Below are positions 23,579 to 30,761 of a DNA stretch of 64,000 nt, in pieces; position 1 is the first letter of the stretch; every line of letters starts with the position of its first letter. The DNA comes from Nocardia huaxiensis (GTDB taxonomy: Bacteria; Actinomycetota; Actinomycetes; Mycobacteriales; Mycobacteriaceae). The DNA is taken from positions 558,001-622,000 of the forward strand of contig NZ_CP059399.1 of assembly GCF_013744875.1 (NCBI RefSeq), read 5' to 3'. Below the pieces are notes generated by a model that saw only the letters and a list, made by a program, of their open reading frames with translations, did not search any database and was not told the origin of the DNA. Position numbers and translations under genes: made by a program.

Positions 23579-24829
23579 GTGTCCGCAGAGCCAGACTCCG
23601 ATGCGCGCGGTCCGCTGTCCGGCGCCCGGCCGCCGTCACGATGGCGGCTGAGCACACTGGATACGGTGCGGCTGGCCCTGCTGGCCGCCGGATTGATCTG
23701 TGTGGCAACCGGATTGCTGCCGCGGGACGAGGCGGCGGACAATATGCGGCGGATCGGGCCGCTGCTGTTGTTCCTGGGCAGTGTCATCGTGCTGGCGCAG
23801 TTGGCGCGGCGGGCGCAGGTGTTCGATGTGATCGCGCATCGGCTGGCGATCATCGGGCGCGGGAACTATGTGGCGTTGTTCCTGCTGTGCGTGTTGTTCG
23901 CGACGGTGACGACCACGGTGTTGAATCTGGACACCACGGCGGTGCTGTTGACGCCGGTGATGTTGGCATTGGCGGTGCCCGCGCGGATTCCGCCGCTGCC
24001 GCTGGCCATGACCACGCTGTGGCTGGCGAATACGGCGAGTCTGCTGTTGCCCGTGTCGAATCTGACGAACCTGCTGGCGGCTGATCGGGTGGCGCTGGAC
24101 GCCACCGGATTCGCGGCGAGAATGTGGCTGCCGCAGCTGCTTTCGGTGGCGGCGACCATGCTGTGCCTGTGGATTTGGTACTGGCGGCGGGGGCTGCGCG
24201 GCGAGGATCGCTATCTGCCGCCGGAGCCGGTGCGGCCCGCGAATGTGCGTGAGCGGGTGCTGCTGTACACCACGGGTGGGGCATGCCTGCTGTTCGTGCT
24301 GGCCATTCCGGTGGTGGGGGATGCGATCGAGGTCGCGGCGACGGCAGCCGCCGCCATCGCGGTGCTCGCGTTCGCCGTGTTCGACCGAAAAGCCCTGCGC
24401 TGGTCGCTGATTCCCTGGCAGCTGCTGGTCTTCGTGGTCGGGTTGTTCCTGGTTGTGCCGACGCTGAGCCGATTCGGGCTCGCGGCGGTGATGCAGGCGC
24501 TGATCGGCGCGGATTCCGGGGCGGCGGGTGCGTTCCGGGCGGCGGCGGCCGGCGCCGGACTGTCCAATGTGGTCAACAATCTGCCCGCCTACACGGCCGG
24601 CGAAGCCGTTGTGCCGCACGGGAATCACACACAGTTGCTGGCCCTGCTGATCGGTACGAACGTCGGCCCGATCGTGACCCCGTGGGCCTCGCTGGCCACC
24701 CTGCTGTGCCTGGAGTTCTGCCGCACCCACGACGTGCGCGTACCCATGCGGCGGTTCGTGCTCACCGGCCTGGCGCTCGCCGTCCTCGCCACCGTGGCCT
24801 CGGTGGGTGGTCTGCTGCTCATCGCTTAG
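23579..24829 (+). CDS. ArsB/NhaD-superfamily ion permease
   Basis: Integral membrane transporter of 416 residues with about ten hydrophobic helices. It shows the internal pseudo-repeat typical of the ion-transporter superfamily: TTTVLNLDTTAVLLTPVML in the first half and AGLSNVVNNLPAYTAG in the second, the two re-entrant-loop motifs of ArsB and related permeases. The substrate could be arsenite, sodium or a dicarboxylate. No arsR or arsC is nearby, so arsenic efflux is not supported by context. GTG 23579 is chosen because the upstream in-frame sequence derives from the repeat region; the ribosome binding site is weak. The stop overlaps that of the convergent gene (TAG 24827-24829). Confidence 0.8.
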   Translation: MSAEPDSDARGPLSGARPPSRWRLSTLDTVRLALLAAGLICVATGLLPRDEAADNMRRIGPLLLFLGSVIVLAQLARRAQVFDVIAHRLAIIGRGNYVALFLLCVLFATVTTTVLNLDTTAVLLTPVMLALAVPARIPPLPLAMTTLWLANTASLLLPVSNLTNLLAADRVALDATGFAARMWLPQLLSVAATMLCLWIWYWRRGLRGEDRYLPPEPVRPANVRERVLLYTTGGACLLFVLAIPVVGDAIEVAATAAAAIAVLAFAVFDRKALRWSLIPWQLLVFVVGLFLVVPTLSRFGLAAVMQALIGADSGAAGAFRAAAAGAGLSNVVNNLPAYTAGEAVVPHGNHTQLLALLIGTNVGPIVTPWASLATLLCLEFCRTHDVRVPMRRFVLTGLALAVLATVASVGGLLLIA

Positions 24830-25719
24830 GCGCGATTGCGGCCTTCCAGTGCGCTGGTGATGATCTCGGCGATATCCCGGGGCGAGTAGGAGGCCGGCAT
24901 CGGAATGCCCAGGTGCCCGAACAGCCGCGTCACATCGTCGGGCGTCGGGACGGTGTTGAGGCGTAGCGTGCCGTCGTCGGTGGGTGAAAGCCGGTGCGCC
25001 TGTTCGAAACTCGTGAGCAGTTCCCGGTTGTAGTCGCGGTAGTGCGGCTTGTCGCGGGTGAACTTCAGCGCGGGCGTGGTCGGATTGCGGGGATTGAGGA
25101 TCACGCAGCTGGACGACAGATCCCAGCGCAGGGTGCTCACCGTCGACGACAGCGCCACCTCGATGCTCAGGAACGCGGACTGCTTGCGATACCAGTAGAT
25201 GGCCAGAATGGTGGCGAGGGTCTCGCGCCGCACGCGATCGGCGGTCCACGTCACCCGCGCCGCGTCGCCGGGCGACTGCAGCGACGCCCGATACTGCGCG
25301 TCCGCCTCGCACAATTGCTCGTCGCGCGGATCGATGAGCTCCACCTGCACGCGAATCGGCCGCTGATCCACGCGCGCCCGCTCCAGCAGGCTCGGCAGCG
25401 TCACCGCGCGCAGATAGGTGCCGATCCCGCTCTTGCACGCCCACTGATCGGTGTCGCGCCGCGCTTCGGTGTGCGCCTCGCCGATCTCCGGCCCGTACAG
25501 CATCTTCACCGCGGCGGTGTTCTGGATCGCCTTGGTGGTCAGGTGCCGGTCGCGCAGCAGGGCCAGCGCGAGCAGGCCCAGCACCGACAGCGTCACGCCC
25601 CCGACATGCTCGTTCATGTCGAAGGCGTCCAGCACCGCGAGCACGCCGACCACCGGTGCGAGCACCAGGATCACCAGGCCGTCGACATTCAGCCGCAGCC
25701 AGTTCAGCCATCGGTTCAT
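24826..25719 (-). CDS. Uncharacterised membrane-anchored protein
   Basis: 297 residues from ATG 25719. Two hydrophobic segments lie at about residues 14-33 (LVILVLAPVVGVLAVLD) and 40-56 (GGVTLSVLGLLALALL). The remaining ~240 residues look soluble, alternating strand and helix (RVQVELIDPRDEQLCEA, AIYWYRKQSAFLSIEVAL, SSCVILNPRNPTTPAL). I do not recognise the family. The layout of a short two-helix anchor and a cytosolic domain is common in sensor or effector proteins, and the gene lies within the same accessory block as the TIR-NACHT gene, but a functional link is unproven. Its stop overlaps the permease stop by three bases on the opposite strand. Confidence 0.75.
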   Translation of the reverse strand: MNRWLNWLRLNVDGLVILVLAPVVGVLAVLDAFDMNEHVGGVTLSVLGLLALALLRDRHLTTKAIQNTAAVKMLYGPEIGEAHTEARRDTDQWACKSGIGTYLRAVTLPSLLERARVDQRPIRVQVELIDPRDEQLCEADAQYRASLQSPGDAARVTWTADRVRRETLATILAIYWYRKQSAFLSIEVALSSTVSTLRWDLSSSCVILNPRNPTTPALKFTRDKPHYRDYNRELLTSFEQAHRLSPTDDGTLRLNTVPTPDDVTRLFGHLGIPMPASYSPRDIAEIITSALEGRNRA

Positions 25720-25818
25720 GCGCCGCTCCCTCCCCGCACAGTTTCCCGCAGGATAAGCGGTCGGCCGAGCCCGCAGAACCCATTTCCACGGGCTCGCACC
25801 GGGACCGCGCGTGGCGTG

Positions 25819-26484
25819 TCAGTACGGCCGGTTCGGCGGCGGATACCCCTGCGGCTGGGCATAACCCGGCTGCCCGCCGTACTGCGGCTGGGGATAACCG
25901 GGTTGCGGCTGCGGCGCGTACCCGGGCGGGCCACCGTACGCGGGCGCGGGTGCCCCGTAGGCGGGCACAGGCGCACCGTACTGCGGCTGACCCTGTGGCG
26001 CACCGTACGGCGGCTGCCCCGGATTGCCCTGCGGCGCACCGTAGTTCGGCTGCTGCCCGTACGGCGCGGCAGGCTGTCCGGGCTGCGGGTACTGCGGCAT
26101 CGGCGGGTGGTAACCCGACGGGCCGTTGCCGCCCGAAGGACCGCCGCCCGCCGGCCCGTTGCCCGAGGACCCGTTCCGCTTGAACAGACCGGCCTCACGC
26201 GCGAGCAGCACGCCGCCGCCGATGGCCATGATCGTGCCGATGCCGAACAGGAACCAGTGCAGGTTGCTGTCGCTTTCCTTCTGCTCCTCGTAGGTGCGCG
26301 TGGTGGTCTTCCCCTTGCGGGTGGTCTGGCACGTGTCGCCCGGGTGCATTTCGCGGCTGCCACAGGTGACCTTGCCGCTCTTCGAGTCGTTGAGTGAGAC
26401 GAAGCCACCGAAGATCATGCCGATCCCGAGGACGATGGCGAGGATGTAGGACGCCACAGTCTTGACGCGGCGCAGGCTATGCAT
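25819..26484 (-). CDS. Membrane protein with Pro/Gly/Tyr/Gln-rich C-terminal tail
   Basis: 221 residues from ATG 26484, chosen because AGGGGAT lies 9 bases upstream and the longer frame adds only an implausible Arg/Pro leader. Two transmembrane segments (about residues 9-30 and 76-93) flank a small loop with two Cys (KVTCGSREMHPGDTC), probably disulfide-bonded outside the cell. The last ~110 residues are repeats built on YGAP, GYPQP and QPGYAQP, a low-complexity tail common in actinobacterial envelope proteins. No enzyme motif. The 98-base gap before it and the 122-base gap upstream show nothing recognisable. Confidence 0.75.
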   Translation of the reverse strand: MHSLRRVKTVASYILAIVLGIGMIFGGFVSLNDSKSGKVTCGSREMHPGDTCQTTRKGKTTTRTYEEQKESDSNLHWFLFGIGTIMAIGGGVLLAREAGLFKRNGSSGNGPAGGGPSGGNGPSGYHPPMPQYPQPGQPAAPYGQQPNYGAPQGNPGQPPYGAPQGQPQYGAPVPAYGAPAPAYGGPPGYAPQPQPGYPQPQYGGQPGYAQPQGYPPPNRPY

Positions 26485-26606
26485 ATCGGGCAATCCCCTT
26501 GAAACGGATAGAGCAGACAAATCCAGCCGTGCTGGATTGCGGCGTAGCATAACCGGGCGGCAAGAGGGTACACAGCCGGGCAATCCGTGCAATCAATAAG
26601 GAGCAC

Positions 26607-27044
26607 ATGGTGGGACAGGTCAGCGCCTCCAGTTCGATCGTCGTGACGGCCGATCCGAAGCGGACTCTCGACGCGATCGCGGACTACGAGACGGTGCGCC
26701 CGCGCATCCTCTCCTCGCACTACCGTGACTACAAGCTCGTCGACGGCGGCAAGGGCGCCGGCACCGTCGTCGAGTGGACGCTGCAGGCCACCGAGAAGCG
26801 CCAGCGCAATGTCCGCGCCACCATCTCCGTCTCCGATTCCATGGTGACCGAACGGGATTCGAACTCCTCCATGGTCACCACCTGGACGGTCACCCCGTCC
26901 GGCACCGGCTCCCTGGTCACCGTGCGCACCAGCTGGAAGGGCGCGGGCGGCATCGGCGGCATCTTCGAGGGCATCTTCGCGCCCCTCGGCCTCAAGAAGA
27001 TCCAGGCCGAGGTGCTGGAGAACCTGAAGAAGGAACTGGCGTAA
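26607..27044 (+). CDS. SRPBCC-family protein (Rv3718c-like)
   Basis: 145-residue START/Bet v 1-like protein with a single domain. It begins SIVVTADPKRTLDAIADYETVRP, and contains GTVVEWTLQA and a C-terminal helix EVLENLKKEL. ATG 26607 has AAGGAG 5 bases upstream. Such folds bind hydrophobic ligands, and no catalytic residues can be assigned. The M. tuberculosis counterpart I recall (Rv3718c) lies next to the FAD oxidase-Cfa pair, which here is 9 kb away, so the intervening block looks inserted. Confidence 0.8.
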   Translation: MVGQVSASSSIVVTADPKRTLDAIADYETVRPRILSSHYRDYKLVDGGKGAGTVVEWTLQATEKRQRNVRATISVSDSMVTERDSNSSMVTTWTVTPSGTGSLVTVRTSWKGAGGIGGIFEGIFAPLGLKKIQAEVLENLKKELA

Positions 27045-27054
27045 TACTCCGGGC

Positions 27055-27408
27055 CTAGTGGCCGACGGCCACGTCGAACAGATTGCCCTCCGGATCGGCC
27101 AGCGTCGCCCACTGGATGCCGAACTCGTCGAAATCGCCGATGTGCTTGGCACCCAGGGCAACCGCGCGGTCGATCTGGGCGGGCAGATCGTCGGCCACCA
27201 GATCCAGGTGCACGACGTTCTTGCCCGGATTCTTGTCCGGAACCTGAAGGAACATGAGAGTCGGGCTGTGTCCCGCCTCGGTGCCGACGGTGGCGAAATG
27301 CTCGTTGGCGTCCTTGTCGACGGTGAGATCCAGCAGCTGGGCGTAGAACCCCGCCAGCTCGGCGGCATTGCGGCAATCGAAGGTGATATTGGCGAGTTTG
27401 ACGGCCAT
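27055..27408 (-). CDS. VOC-family (glyoxalase/bleomycin-resistance fold) protein
   Basis: 117 residues from ATG 27408 with AAGGAA upstream. It has one vicinal-oxygen-chelate domain: beta strand ANITFDCRNAAELAGFYAQLL at the start, central KNVVHLDLVADDL and C-terminal TLADPEGNLFDVAV. His and Glu positions compatible with a metal site are present, but the substrate is unknown. It lies 32 bases downstream of the MerR-family gene on the same strand and is probably in one transcript with it, which suggests the regulator's ligand and this protein's substrate are related. Confidence 0.82.
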   Translation of the reverse strand: MAVKLANITFDCRNAAELAGFYAQLLDLTVDKDANEHFATVGTEAGHSPTLMFLQVPDKNPGKNVVHLDLVADDLPAQIDRAVALGAKHIGDFDEFGIQWATLADPEGNLFDVAVGH

Positions 27409-27440
27409 GACGGTGCGTTCCTTGTCTTGTCGGTGCTGGA

Positions 27441-28256
27441 TCAGACGATGGGCCAGCAGATTTCGGTGAGGTACTCGCCCGGGTCGGCGTCGCCGGGTCC
27501 GTTCAGGTACAGCTCGCGAATGGGTTCGGCGAGCGCGGTGTCGTGTTCGGCGACATGGCTGCCCAATGCGCCGTAGGTGACATCCATATCGGTGAAAGGC
27601 CCGCGGTGCTGCGCGACCGCGAACCGCCGCGCGGGCAGCCGGATGAGATCCAGCCCCTCGGCGGATTCGAATGCGGCGCGATCGGATTCGGCGAGGGGCA
27701 CGAACGCCACCACCTCGCCCTCGCGCTCCTCGTAGAAGGCGTTCCCGTAGGTGGCCCCGCCCGGTCCGGTGGGCGCGACCCCGGCCTGCTCGAGCGCCTC
27801 GTACAACGCCGGGAAGCTGGTGTCGCACCACTCCGAGATGACGTCCCACGCAACGACATCGGTAATGGTGACAGCGAAAAGCTCAGGTACTGACCGGTAT
27901 TCGACCTCCAGCCCGGTGGGCGTAGTGGTGAGCAGCGACCGCAGCGACGCCACCACGTCCCGCGTCCGCAACAGCTCGGCCTCCATCCGTTCCAGATGCG
28001 CCCGCAACGCCTCGTCCCGGCTCGCCCGATCCGGCGCGGCCAGCACGGCCCGAATCTCCGGCAGCGGCATGTTCAGATCCCGCAGCCGCCGGATCAGATG
28101 CGCCTGCTCCACCTGATCCGTCGAATACCGCCGATACCCCGAACCCGGATCCACATCGGCCGGTTCCAACAGTTCGATCTCGTGGTAGTACCGCAGCGTC
28201 TTCACGCTGAGCAGGCTGAGCCGGGAGAACTCCCCGATCGGCACGATCGCTGTCAT
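27441..28256 (-). CDS. MerR-family transcriptional regulator with GyrI-like ligand domain
   Basis: 271 residues. The N-terminal winged helix is MerR type (IGEFSRLSLLSVKTLRYYHEIELL, then SGYRRYSTDQVEQ). A coiled-coil dimerisation helix (about 75-115) follows, and the C-terminal half is a GyrI/effector-binding domain (EVEYRSVPELFAVTI, GPFTDMDVTYGAL). This is the BmrR-like layout, in which a hydrophobic drug or cation is sensed and the promoter is untwisted. ATG 28256 has no ribosome binding site and falls where transcription should start from the promoter at 28263-28293, so the mRNA is probably leaderless. It regulates itself and probably the VOC gene. Confidence 0.9.
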   Translation of the reverse strand: MTAIVPIGEFSRLSLLSVKTLRYYHEIELLEPADVDPGSGYRRYSTDQVEQAHLIRRLRDLNMPLPEIRAVLAAPDRASRDEALRAHLERMEAELLRTRDVVASLRSLLTTTPTGLEVEYRSVPELFAVTITDVVAWDVISEWCDTSFPALYEALEQAGVAPTGPGGATYGNAFYEEREGEVVAFVPLAESDRAAFESAEGLDLIRLPARRFAVAQHRGPFTDMDVTYGALGSHVAEHDTALAEPIRELYLNGPGDADPGEYLTEICWPIV

Positions 28257-28262
28257 GCCCTA

Positions 28263-28293
28263 AGCGAACACCCTCCAGTGAGGGGAGAGTCAA
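28263..28293 (-). promoter_or_regulatory. MerR-type promoter/operator with 19-base spacer
   Basis: On the minus strand, -35 TTGACT (28293-28288) and -10-like TTCGCT (28268-28263) are 19 bases apart. The spacing is filled by the dyad ACTCTCC-CCTCACT-GGAGGGT (28290-28270, one mismatch). The long spacer with a central dyad is diagnostic of MerR-regulated promoters. Transcription would begin at or next to the ATG at 28256. Confidence 0.65.
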
Positions 28294-28356
28294 CTCTCGC
28301 GGTGCGCGTCGCCGACTAGGCTGGTGGCAATCACGTCCCCGCAGAGAGGAAACGCC

Positions 28357-28689
28357 GTGCAGCCCGGTGGCGAGTTCGACATCCAGCAGTTGATGGCCCA
28401 GGCCCAGCAGATGCAGCAGGCCGTCATGGCCGCGCAGGCGGAGATCGCCGAATCCGAGGTGGAGGGCGAGGCGGGCGGCGGTCTGGTGCGCGTCAAGATC
28501 CGCGCCACCGGCGAGGTGCTGTCGCTGGCCATCGACCCGAAGATCGTGGATCCCGAGGATGTCGACACCCTCCAGGACCTCGTCATCGGCGCGCTCAACA
28601 ACGCCATGGAGAACGCCCAGAACCTGGCCGCCGAGCGTCTCGGCCCGCTCGCCGGTGGTTTCGGCGGCGGCGCGCTCCCCGGCTTCTGA
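28357..28689 (+). CDS. ebfC: Nucleoid-associated protein, YbaB/EbfC family
   Basis: 110-residue DNA-binding protein. Its N-terminal helical part is FDIQQLMAQAQQMQQAVMA, followed by the central VRVKIRATGEVLSLAIDP and the helix QDLVIGALNNAMENAQ. GTG 28357 is chosen because GAGAGGA precedes it and the family starts here; the frame extends 11 codons upstream. It lies 15 bases ahead of recR, the conserved ebfC-recR arrangement. It binds DNA as a dimer and affects nucleoid structure. Confidence 0.93.
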   Translation: MQPGGEFDIQQLMAQAQQMQQAVMAAQAEIAESEVEGEAGGGLVRVKIRATGEVLSLAIDPKIVDPEDVDTLQDLVIGALNNAMENAQNLAAERLGPLAGGFGGGALPGF

Positions 28690-28704
28690 TCGGGAAGGGC
28701 GCAG

Positions 28705-29313
28705 GTGTACGAAGGTCCCGTTCAGGATCTGATCGACGAGCTGGGCAAGCTCCCCGGCGTCGGTCCGAAGAGCGCGCAGCGCATCGCCTTTCACTTCCTT
28801 CAGGTGGAGCCCCCGGAGATCGACCGTCTCCAGGCGGCGCTCCAGAAGATCCGTGACGGCGTCCGCTTCTGCTCCGTCTGCGGCACCGTCTCCGACGGTG
28901 ACCTCTGCCGCATCTGCGCCGACCCCCGCCGCGACCGCACCATGATCTGCGTGGTCGAGGAACCCAAGGACGTCCAGGCCATCGAGCGCACCCGCGAATT
29001 CCGCGGCCGCTACCACGTCCTCGGCGGCGCGCTGGATCCGTTGTCCGGCATCGGCCCCGACCAGCTCCGCATTCGGGAGTTGCTCACCCGCATCGGAAAT
29101 CAGGACGACGGCGTGGACGTCACCGAGGTCATCATCGCCACCGACCCCAACACCGAGGGCGAGGCCACCGCCACCTACCTGGTCCGCATGCTCCGCGACT
29201 TCCCCGGCCTGTCCGTCACCCGCCTGGCCTCCGGCCTCCCCATGGGCGGCGACCTCGAATTCGCCGATGAGCTGACCCTCGGGCGCGCTCTTTCCGGTCG
29301 TCGAGCGCTGTAG
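28705..29313 (+). CDS. recR: Recombination mediator protein RecR
   Basis: 202 residues, the normal length. An N-terminal helix-hairpin-helix ([18 protein letters not shown]) is followed by a zinc finger with four Cys ([20 protein letters not shown]) and a Toprim domain ([28 protein letters not shown]). It loads RecA with RecO/RecF during gap repair. GTG 28705 follows GGGAAGGG. It is the second gene of the ebfC-recR unit, and its stop lies only 3 bases from that of the convergent small gene. Confidence 0.97.
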   Translation: MYEGPVQDLIDELGKLPGVGPKSAQRIAFHFLQVEPPEIDRLQAALQKIRDGVRFCSVCGTVSDGDLCRICADPRRDRTMICVVEEPKDVQAIERTREFRGRYHVLGGALDPLSGIGPDQLRIRELLTRIGNQDDGVDVTEVIIATDPNTEGEATATYLVRMLRDFPGLSVTRLASGLPMGGDLEFADELTLGRALSGRRAL

Positions 29314-29316
29314 GGG

Positions 29317-29529
29317 CTAAGTCCAGTACGGCGCGGCGGGCATCATTGCCGCCGGGTGCGGGCACGGGATGTGCTGGCTGTTGCGGGGAATGTCCGCGCC
29401 CGCGCCGGTGGCGTGCAGGGCTATGGCGACGGCGAAGGTGGCGCCTAGGCCGGCCAGGACCGCCAGGCTCTTGCGGAGCTTCGCGTTGTCGAACTTCTTG
29501 ACGGGCAGCGCTGGGCGGAGCTTCAACAT
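29317..29529 (-). CDS. Small exported or membrane-anchored protein
   Basis: 70 residues from ATG 29529 with a good AGGAGAG ribosome binding site. Lys/Arg-rich N-terminus, one hydrophobic helix (about 22-44, LAVLAGLGATFAVAIALHA), then a short polar tail ending HIPCPHPAAMMPAAPYWT. This could be an uncleaved signal anchor or a secreted peptide. Family not recognised. The 166-base gap to its right (29530-29695) contains only its promoter region. Confidence 0.65.
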   Translation of the reverse strand: MLKLRPALPVKKFDNAKLRKSLAVLAGLGATFAVAIALHATGAGADIPRNSQHIPCPHPAAMMPAAPYWT

Positions 29530-29695
29530 GGTTCTCTCCTCGCTCGGGAGTGAGTTGCGAGAACGAGCTGTGGCCCACCGGGCCGGGTCAGCGCAAGGCT
29601 AGCGTTCCTGCACGGGCGAAGGCTTGCTTCGGGCGTGTCTCTAGCCCGAATCGAGACTTCACCGAGTGCATACCGAGATCAGTGCGGTCCCGGGA

Positions 29696-30337
29696 TCAGA
29701 AGGTGAGGCGCTGCCAGTTCTGCGTGTCGAAGTGGCTGCGGTCGCCGGTGGTCCACTGCCAGATGAGGTCGGCCACCTCGGTGGGGGAGTCGACGGTGGT
29801 GGCGAAATGCTGGTCCGCGGAGCCGTCGCGGTATTCGAGGACGTAGTGGCCGTCGGGGTGGCGGAAGGTCTGGATGTAGAGCTCATCGCCGGTTTCGACA
29901 ATGAGGTAGGGGCCGGGGTCGGCCAGGGCCGGGATCCACAGGTGGGCGAGTTCCTTTGTGAGATAGGGGAATTCGCCCGCGCCACCGTGGGTGACGGCGG
30001 CGGGGACGCTGCCGGCGGGGTCCATGATCCAGGCCAGCTGCGGGTCGTAGACGGCGTAGCCGCGCGGGGTGGCCAGTTCGAAGAGCAGATTGCGGACGTG
30101 GCCGATGGCGTCGTACTGGGTGGAGACGAACAGGGTCGCACCGATGCCGGTGTCGGCCGCGGGAGTCTCGAGGAAGGCGTCGGCCTCGGGGAGGGCGGCA
30201 TTGCGCTTGTCGAGTTCGGCGGCGATCTCGGCTACGACCTCGGTGGCCGGGTGGCCGTCCTGTGTCGTCAGGTACGCGTCCACCTCGGCGGGGGTCGCGG
30301 CGGCACCGGAGGGCAGCAGTACGAGGTCGTAGCTCAC
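29696..30337 (-). CDS. Hypothetical protein
   Basis: 213 residues from GTG 30337 (weak ribosome binding site), acidic, no signal or membrane segment. The start MSYDLVLLPSGAAATPAEV followed by AFLETPAADTGIGATLFV looks like proteins that take part in small-scale immunity or signalling clusters in actinobacteria, but I cannot assign a family. The C-terminal part (ETGDELYIQTFRHPDGHYVLEYRDG) looks like a beta-rich fold. No neighbour gives a functional clue. Confidence 0.6.
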   Translation of the reverse strand: MSYDLVLLPSGAAATPAEVDAYLTTQDGHPATEVVAEIAAELDKRNAALPEADAFLETPAADTGIGATLFVSTQYDAIGHVRNLLFELATPRGYAVYDPQLAWIMDPAGSVPAAVTHGGAGEFPYLTKELAHLWIPALADPGPYLIVETGDELYIQTFRHPDGHYVLEYRDGSADQHFATTVDSPTEVADLIWQWTTGDRSHFDTQNWQRLTF

Positions 30338-30380
30338 CGGGCAAGGCTACGGGGTGCGGCCCGCCGCGCCCGGTCCGGGC

Positions 30381-30635
30381 TCAACCGACCAAGCCGGATG
30401 CGGTGGACGCCGCCTCGGCCTCCATGACCTCGACGTGGATCTCCAGGAATTCGGTGCCGCGCGGATCGCAGGCGCAGCCGCCGAGAATGTCGGCGCAGTC
30501 GGCGATCAGCGGATGCCGCGGGTAGGCATGGTCGGTGCAGTCCGGTTCGGTGCACTCCACGGCCAGGTCGAGGTGTTCGATCAGCGTTCCGTGGCAGTGA
30601 TCGAGGGCCGCTACACACAGTGAGCATCGGCTCAT
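30381..30635 (-). CDS. Small Cys/His-rich protein next to the ATP-grasp/transglutaminase cluster
   Basis: 84 residues from ATG 30635, with an excellent GGAGGAGG ribosome binding site. The N-terminal two thirds are rich in Cys and His: CSLC (4-7), HCHG, ECTEPDC, DH, RH, DC, GGCAC. This suggests one or two structural zinc sites. The C-terminus (EFLEIHVEVMEAEAAS) is acidic. It is divergent from the large transglutaminase gene across 126 bases. A role as a partner or substrate of that cluster is speculative. Family name unknown to me. Confidence 0.75.
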   Translation of the reverse strand: MSRCSLCVAALDHCHGTLIEHLDLAVECTEPDCTDHAYPRHPLIADCADILGGCACDPRGTEFLEIHVEVMEAEAASTASGLVG

Positions 30636-30761
30636 GAAACCTCCTCCAATCTCCCTCGGGTCTACCACTGAGGCGCGCCGAAGGTGGGAGGTCGCCGCGT
30701 GTCGTCCGAACTGTCGGAAATCCGCCCGCGTGTCATGGCTTTGGCGTGGTGAACTGTAGTG

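Noticed and set aside
23215..24084. Plus-strand frame through the repeat array into the permease gene
   Set aside because: It is built from the repeat and then runs out of frame with the permease; no ribosome binding site.
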